A stretch of DNA of 64,000 nt from Acidobacteriaceae bacterium. GTDB lineage: Bacteria; Acidobacteriota; Terriglobia; Terriglobales; Acidobacteriaceae. The notes beneath the pieces are model-generated. The model searched no databases. It was not told where the DNA came from and saw nothing but the letters and a program-made list of their open reading frames with translations. The DNA is taken from positions 372,001 through 436,000 of the forward strand of contig PLCS01000008.1 of assembly GCA_003134855.1 (NCBI GenBank). The letters run 5' to 3'. Every line of letters starts with the position of its first letter. Position 1 is the stretch's first letter. Of the stretch, positions 58,841-64,000 are shown piece after piece. The translations under genes were made by a program, and so were the position numbers.

Positions 58841-61654
58841 CTACTTGGCCCGCGCGCCCAGCTTCCCGATTACCTGCTTTAACTCTTCCAGCTTCGCTCC
58901 GGCCTCGGCCAGTTTTCCCGCCGCCGTGAGCCGCTGATAATCGTCAAAGTCCTTGCTCGCTTGCGCGATCAGCGCATTCAAGTCTTGCGCGGGAGCGGGC
59001 GCGCCCGCCGGCGCCGCCGTCGGCCCTGCCGGAGACTCAGTCGCGCTCAGCGATGAAATGTTTCCGCCGAAGAGTGACGAGAGCGCCGCTTCGAAGGTTG
59101 GTCCGTAGGCGAGCTTGTCCTGCAGCGCCAGCACTACGAGCCGCAGCTCCGGCATGGGGCTGCGATCGGCTTTCAGATAAATTGGCTCTGCATAAAGCAG
59201 CGCGCGCCCCGAAGGGATCACCAGCAAAGCTCCGCGCTGTACATGCGAGCCTTGCTGATTCCACAGCGTCAATTGGCCCGATAACTGCGCGTTCTGATCG
59301 ATGCGCGCTTCGATCTGCAATGGCCCATCCACTAACTTCGTCTTGGGAAAGTCATACACGATCGAAGTGCCATAATGTTCGCCGTCGCTGCGCCCTGCGA
59401 TCCAGCCGATCAGATTGTTGCGATTGGCCGGCGTGAAGGGCAGAATCTCCACAAACTCGACGCCGTTCTCGCCGGGCAGCTTCATCAGTACGAAGTTAGG
59501 CTGCATCGCCTGCGTCTGTTGCGTGCCGCCTTCGCCCAGGCCAACCTCCGTCGCCACCGTCCATAAATCTTCGCGGTTATAGAAGACTGCTGGATTGGTC
59601 ATGTGATAGAGGCCGTAGACTTCGGCCTGCAGCTTGAGCAGTAACTCCGGATAGCGCACATGCTTGCGCAGGTCAGACGGCATGGCGGACGCATCCTTGA
59701 ACAAGCTGGGGAAGATGCCGCGGTAGGCCGCCAGAATCGGGTCTTGCGCATCGAAGACATAAAACGTCGTGGTTCCGTCATAGGCGTCAATCACTACCTT
59801 GACGCTGTTGCGCATATAGTTAAGATCCTGGCCGCCCACCGAGTAATGCGTCGAGTAGGGGTAAGTGTCCGACTGCGTGAAGGCATCGAGAATCCATGAC
59901 AGCTTTCCATCATCGCCGAGCACAATATACGGATCCTGATCGAAGGTGAGGAACGGCGCCAGAGCCGCGACGCGCTCGCGCACGCTGCGGCGCATCAGCA
60001 ACCGGCTCTCAGAGTTTACATCGTCGCTGAAGGGCAGCTTGGCCAGGTCGCCGCGGTCGAAGGCAATCAGCGCGCGGCGCAAAAAGCCCCCTAACTCGAT
60101 GCCGCCGCTGCCCTGATAGTAGGCAAGGTTGTTGGTGTCGCCCTGCGGGTAGTTGAATTCCTGCTGGCGCGTCTTCACGTAGACATCGGTATTCGTCTGC
60201 TCGCCAAAATAGATCTCCGGCCGAGTTACATTCATCCCCGGAGCCGTGCTTTGCACCGGCATATTGCTCAGCAGCAGCGTGGGCAGCCCTTCGCTCGTGA
60301 ATCCATTCACAGGATTCATGGTAATGCCGTAGCCGTGCGTGTAAATCAATTTGTCGTTGATCCAGTTGCGGCTGCTCTCCGGCAGTTTGTCCACATTCAG
60401 TTCGCGAGCGGCCAGCATCACCTCGCGCACCGAGCCATTGATGTTATAGCGGTCAATGTCAATGTCAGGAAAGTCGTAGTAAGTGCGAATCTCCTGAATC
60501 TGGCGCAACGTATCCTGGAGCGCGTGCCAGTCCCACAGGCGAATGTTTTGCAGCGTGGCTTGATTGTTGGCCGGATCGGTCGCATCGACGGTGGTCTCGG
60601 CGGGAAACTCACGCTGCAGGAAGCGGTCCAGGCCATAAGCCTGCCGAGTCATCTCGATGTTATTCGCAATATAAGGCTGCTCGCGAACCAGTTCGTTGGG
60701 CTTGACCACAAAGCTGCTGACATACCAGCCCACAACCCCGACTCCGGCGTAGCAGAGCACGGCCGGAAGGACAGAGGCGATCAGCCAGCGCCCGCGCGGG
60801 GCGAACAGGCCGCCCGCCATCGCGATCACCGCTCCCAGAATGAGCGCCACGCACACCACCAGCATTCCGGTGAGCGTCACGTGCGCGCCGGTGTAAGTCA
60901 CTCCGTCGAAGATTGTATGGTGCTCGAAGAGCTGCTCGAAGCGGCCGAGATAGACGCGCCCGGCGACGGTGAGAAGCAGAAATGCAGCCGCGATGGAAAG
61001 CCCGCGCCAGGGCAGTTCGCCGAGGCTTTCGCGGCTGCCGCTGAGCGCGCGCGAGCTGCCGGAAACCAGCAGAAAGATCACCGCAAGAATGCAGCTGATC
61101 ACGCTGAGCGTCAGCAGCCAGCCGAGGATCAACTGCCATGCCGGCAGCGTGAAGAGATAGAAGCCGAGCGGTCGGCCGAAGATCGGATCGGCCACGCCCG
61201 CTCCCTGCGGCGCGTACCACCAGAGCGCCAGCGTTTGCCACTCCGCGGCCATTGCGCCGCCGGTAATGAGAGCGATCACCAGCGAGCCGCCGATGGAAAC
61301 CAGGCGCAGCACCGGCTTGAGCGAGAGATTGATCGGCTGCCCGCCGATGAAGATGGTGTGATCCGCGGGCAAATCGTCCTCATGGGCGTGCTTGAGCGCG
61401 GAAAAAATTCCCAGCAACTGAAGAAATGTCAGCGTAAAAAAGCCTGCGAAGATGCCCCACTCCAGGCCGCGCGTCTTCCAGAAAACTTCCCCATAGCCGA
61501 GCGACCTGAACCACAGCAGGTCAACCCAGAAGGAAATCGCACCGCGGCTGCCGAAAACGACAACGGCAATGATGGCGATGAGGAAAAACAATCCGCGGCG
61601 GCTGCGGCGCTGCGGCGGCGAAGTCAACTTGGGCCAATCAATTGTTTCAGGCAT
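58841..61654 (-). CDS. UPF0182 family membrane protein
   Basis: The protein is 937 residues. I chose the ATG at 61654 (MPETIDWPKL); the frame remains open to a TTG at 61696. Seven N-terminal helices (from SRRGLFFLIAIIAVVVFG) are followed by a large extracytoplasmic domain with family motifs such as DIDRYNINGSVREVMLAARELN, TYPYSTHYSVGGQDLNYMRNSVKVV and YGPTFEAAL. A proline-rich linker (about residue 875-885) and a helical tail end the protein. The family function is unknown. Confidence 0.92.
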   Translation of the reverse strand: MPETIDWPKLTSPPQRRSRRGLFFLIAIIAVVVFGSRGAISFWVDLLWFRSLGYGEVFWKTRGLEWGIFAGFFTLTFLQLLGIFSALKHAHEDDLPADHTIFIGGQPINLSLKPVLRLVSIGGSLVIALITGGAMAAEWQTLALWWYAPQGAGVADPIFGRPLGFYLFTLPAWQLILGWLLTLSVISCILAVIFLLVSGSSRALSGSRESLGELPWRGLSIAAAFLLLTVAGRVYLGRFEQLFEHHTIFDGVTYTGAHVTLTGMLVVCVALILGAVIAMAGGLFAPRGRWLIASVLPAVLCYAGVGVVGWYVSSFVVKPNELVREQPYIANNIEMTRQAYGLDRFLQREFPAETTVDATDPANNQATLQNIRLWDWHALQDTLRQIQEIRTYYDFPDIDIDRYNINGSVREVMLAARELNVDKLPESSRNWINDKLIYTHGYGITMNPVNGFTSEGLPTLLLSNMPVQSTAPGMNVTRPEIYFGEQTNTDVYVKTRQQEFNYPQGDTNNLAYYQGSGGIELGGFLRRALIAFDRGDLAKLPFSDDVNSESRLLMRRSVRERVAALAPFLTFDQDPYIVLGDDGKLSWILDAFTQSDTYPYSTHYSVGGQDLNYMRNSVKVVIDAYDGTTTFYVFDAQDPILAAYRGIFPSLFKDASAMPSDLRKHVRYPELLLKLQAEVYGLYHMTNPAVFYNREDLWTVATEVGLGEGGTQQTQAMQPNFVLMKLPGENGVEFVEILPFTPANRNNLIGWIAGRSDGEHYGTSIVYDFPKTKLVDGPLQIEARIDQNAQLSGQLTLWNQQGSHVQRGALLVIPSGRALLYAEPIYLKADRSPMPELRLVVLALQDKLAYGPTFEAALSSLFGGNISSLSATESPAGPTAAPAGAPAPAQDLNALIAQASKDFDDYQRLTAAGKLAEAGAKLEELKQVIGKLGARAK

Positions 61655-61732
61655 TTCGATTTCACTCTTTCCATTGCGGCGCTTCCGGAACTCCAAGGCT
61701 TGGCAGCCTCTCCAACTCCACTTTAGTCCTCT

Positions 61733-63190
61733 TCACGCCCGTCTGCTTGCCGCTTCCTCGTAAACCGCGGCGTACTCCCGCGCCGGCTGCTCCCAGCTAT
61801 AGTTCCGCGCCATGCCATTGAGCATCAGCCGTTTCCAGCCAGCCTGGTCCTCGAAGGCAGTCAGCGCACGCTCAATCGCCGCCAGCAGCGCCCCGCCGCT
61901 TACGCCCTTGAATTTGAAGCCTGTCCCGGATCTCTGCTGCGGATTCCACTCCTCAATGGTGTCGTCCAGGCCGCCCGTCGCCCGCACCACCGGGACCGTG
62001 CCGTACTTCAGCGAATAAATCTGATTCAGCCCGCACGGCTCATAGAGCGACGGCATCAGAAAAAGATCCGCCCCGGCCTCAATCTTGTGCGCCAGCGCGT
62101 CGTCGTAGCCGATCCGCACTGCCACATTCGCCTTGTTCCAGAAGGCCCAATCGCGGAAGAACTTCTCGTACACCGGCTCGCCCGAGCCCAGCGTCACCAC
62201 GGCCACTTCCAGTTCCGACAACCGCCCCGCGATCTCCTCCAGCAGGTCAAAGCCCTTCTGCGCGGCAAAGCGAGAGACAATGCCGATCACCGGCGTCGTG
62301 TCCTCCACATTCTTCAGCCCGAAAGCATGAAGCAGATCCGCGCGGCAGTGGCGCTTCCCTGCCAGATTTTCCGGTGAGTAATGCGCCGCGAGATTCGCGT
62401 CCGCAGTCGGGTCCCACTGCGCATAGTCCACGCCGTTCAGAATGCCGCGCAGGTCTTGAGAGCGCCCCCGCAGCACGCCGTCCAGCCCTTCACCAAACTC
62501 CGCCGTCTGAATCTCCTCGGCATACTTGCGGCTCACTGTGGTCAGAATGTCGGAGTAGACCAGTCCGCCCTTGAGGAAGTTGAAGCGGTCATACTGCTCC
62601 ACCTTGTCCAGCGTGAAAATCTCCCAGGGAAAGAGCAGTTGCTCGGTCGTCGCCGGCGGAAACGCGCCCTGGTAGGCGGCATTATGAATCGTCAGCACCA
62701 CCCCGGCGCGGCTCAGCAACGGATCGGATTTGAGTGTTGTCCGCAGGTAGACAGGAATCAGCGCCGCCTGCCAGTCGTGCACGTGGAAGACCTTAGGCAC
62801 GCCCAACTGCTTACTCGCTTCCAGCACCGCACGGCAATAGAGCGCGAAGCGCTCGGCGTTGTCCGGATAATCTCCTGCCGCGGTCCCATACAGCCCCTCA
62901 CGCTTGAAGAGCTCCGGGCAATCGACAAAGTAGTACTGCACTCCGCCGCGCTTGCCGCCGTCCACAATGCCCGCAATGCGGTTATAGTACTGAAAAGGAA
63001 CGGTGATGGAGCGGATCGCGTAGGTCAATTCGCCCGCAAGCTGCCGCCGCACGCCCGCATAGAGCGGTAGGTAGACGGTAACCTGGTGGCCCAGCTTGAC
63101 CAGCTCCGGCGGCAGCGCCCCCACCACGTCTGCCAATCCGCCTGTCTTGGCAAACGGAACGCACTCCGAGGCGGCAAAAACAATGTGCAA
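61733..63190 (-). CDS. glgA: Glycogen synthase
   Basis: GlgA extends alpha-1,4-glucan from ADP-glucose. The N-terminus is HIVFAASECVPFAKTGGLADVVGALP with the KxGGL motif, HVHDWQAALIP lies in the first domain, and YEPCGLNQIYSLKYG is the C-terminal GT5 element. I chose the TTG at 63190 (GGGAGAAG upstream), giving 485 residues, close to family length. An open extension to 63271 is unlikely. Confidence 0.93.
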   Translation of the reverse strand: MHIVFAASECVPFAKTGGLADVVGALPPELVKLGHQVTVYLPLYAGVRRQLAGELTYAIRSITVPFQYYNRIAGIVDGGKRGGVQYYFVDCPELFKREGLYGTAAGDYPDNAERFALYCRAVLEASKQLGVPKVFHVHDWQAALIPVYLRTTLKSDPLLSRAGVVLTIHNAAYQGAFPPATTEQLLFPWEIFTLDKVEQYDRFNFLKGGLVYSDILTTVSRKYAEEIQTAEFGEGLDGVLRGRSQDLRGILNGVDYAQWDPTADANLAAHYSPENLAGKRHCRADLLHAFGLKNVEDTTPVIGIVSRFAAQKGFDLLEEIAGRLSELEVAVVTLGSGEPVYEKFFRDWAFWNKANVAVRIGYDDALAHKIEAGADLFLMPSLYEPCGLNQIYSLKYGTVPVVRATGGLDDTIEEWNPQQRSGTGFKFKGVSGGALLAAIERALTAFEDQAGWKRLMLNGMARNYSWEQPAREYAAVYEEAASRRA

Positions 63191-63328
63191 GATGACTTCT
63201 CCCGTGGGCGCAAAGTGAGGCCCGTACAAATCATAAACGCCGCTTGCAAAGCACGCCTCGCAAACAAACAAGTAAATTCCTAGCGTCGAGGAAATGATAC
63301 ATTCTTGCCTTGGAATCGTGGTTTTGCT

Positions 63329-64000
63329 CTATGTTGTTCTCTTCCAGCGCAGAATCGGCTTGCGTGCCGCCTGAACCTCGTCGAGCTTTGAAACGCGCGT
63401 CGAATGCGGGGCGGTCTTGACTAACTCCGGCGTCTCCTCGACTTCGCGGGAGATGGCGCGCATGGCTGCGATGAACAGGTCCAGCTCCTCCAGCGACTCG
63501 CTTTCGGTAGGCTCGATCATCAGCGCGCCGTGCACGATCATCGGGAAGCTGACCGTGTAGGGATGGAATCCGTAGTCGATCAGCCGCTTGGCGATCTCGC
63601 CGGTCTTTACTCCACGCGCCGCCTGCAGCTTGTCGCTGAAGACCACCTCATGCATCGAGGCGGTCTTGTAGGGCAGCTCGTAGATGTCTTCGAGCTTGGC
63701 ACGGATGTAGTTAGCGTTGAGAACGGCGTCTTCGGTGGTCTGGCGCAGGCCATCGGGACCGTTGGCCAGAATGTAGGCCAGCGCGCGGATGAACATGCCC
63801 ACATTGCCATAGAAGGCGCGAACGCGGCCTACGGAGTTAGGCCGGTTATAACTCCAGCCTAACTGCATGGCCGGTTGAGGTTCGTGGTCTCCCACCCTTT
63901 CCGCTGAAGAACGCGGAAAGGATGGGGCACCCAGAGTTTGTGGGTTGCGGACGAGGACGGGGATAGGGAGGAACGGTTCCAGAAAGGCCTTGCAAGCCAC
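63329..64000 (-). CDS. gcvPB: Glycine dehydrogenase (decarboxylating) subunit 2, partial
   Basis: This is the C-terminal 223 residues; the start is beyond the window. VGRVRAFYGNVGMFIRALAYIL, LNANYIRAKL, MHEVVFS and DYGFHPYTVSFPMIVHGALMIEPTESES match GcvPB. The PLP lysine is not in the visible part. Between VLVRN and QLGWSYNRPNSVGRV there is an extra stretch whose core GAPSFPRSSAERVGDHEP is encoded by a hairpin element. Related proteins have only a short strand-turn-strand there. Confidence 0.92.
   Translation of the reverse strand: MACKAFLEPFLPIPVLVRNPQTLGAPSFPRSSAERVGDHEPQPAMQLGWSYNRPNSVGRVRAFYGNVGMFIRALAYILANGPDGLRQTTEDAVLNANYIRAKLEDIYELPYKTASMHEVVFSDKLQAARGVKTGEIAKRLIDYGFHPYTVSFPMIVHGALMIEPTESESLEELDLFIAAMRAISREVEETPELVKTAPHSTRVSKLDEVQAARKPILRWKRTT
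63879..63932. repeat. Dispersed hairpin element inside gcvPB, copy 12
   Basis: GGTTCGTGGTCTCCCACCC and GGATGGGGCACCC are the ends, around a stem CTTTCCGC / GCGGAAAG and an 8-base loop. It is 54 bases long (18 codons), and on the minus strand it keeps the reading frame. Confidence 0.9.

Overview
The window looks like chromosome from an acidobacterium, most likely class Terriglobia. This is inferred from the ADOP-type MacB/FtsX permease, the EF-P loop type, the divergent Hfq-like protein, the BlaI/M56 pair and the abundance of short hairpin repeats. Base composition is GC-rich in most genes. Several accessory genes are visibly more AT-rich: 470-2307, 35912-37564, 45240-50188 and 57594-58751. 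I found no rRNA, tRNA, CRISPR array or intact insertion sequence.

Layout. 1-9 kb: a cut-off CYTH protein, two unknown membrane proteins, tsaC/sua5, holB-hfq, a TonB-C-like protein, a long-chain polyprenyl diphosphate synthase, yajQ, tatD and a vapBC pair. 9-17.6 kb: metG, a TonB-C protein, efp, a HEPN gene with an overlapping partner, a DinB-like protein, and blaI-blaR1-like genes behind a recognisable operator. 17.7-23 kb: serA fused in frame to an XRE helix-turn-helix, a class V aminotransferase (probably together supplying serine), a HEPN-like protein with an RNPLSH motif, and a YqeY protein. 23-30 kb: a DUF192-PilZ fusion, dapA, cdsA-(small gene)-uppS, an XRE regulator, an HD protein and a DHH phosphoesterase. 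30.5-38 kb: ADOP permease, CPBP protease, small secreted proteins, a formylglycine-generating-enzyme-like protein and a GH11 xylanase. 38-45 kb: lysC, asd, a short-chain polyprenyl synthase, a large membrane protein and deoC. 45-50 kb: a four-gene glycan cluster (GT2, Gfo/Idh/MocA, GT4, GT39). 50-58.8 kb: a GAF-SpoIIE phosphatase, an orphan brnA antitoxin with a brnT remnant, and hyaABCD encoding an uptake [NiFe]-hydrogenase with the cysteines of the oxygen-tolerant type. 58.8-64 kb: a UPF0182 protein, glgA and the C-terminal part of gcvPB.

Functional themes. lysC, asd and dapA are three consecutive enzymes of the aspartate/lysine/diaminopimelate route, although dapA is about 13 kb from the other two. 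uppS, cdsA and two polyprenyl synthases serve envelope lipids and isoprenoids. The hydrogenase is preceded by a perfect Crp/Fnr-type palindrome.

The most unusual signal is a family of short dispersed hairpin elements. Their ends are conserved (GGGTGCC at one end, CCACGAAC at the other) while their stems vary and remain self-complementary. About twelve copies are visible. Most lie between genes, but three sit in frame inside genes: two in the 640-residue membrane protein and one in gcvPB. A different double-hairpin repeat sits in frame inside metG. This resembles the palindromic protein-inserted elements known from Rickettsia, but in a different phylum and with unrelated sequence.
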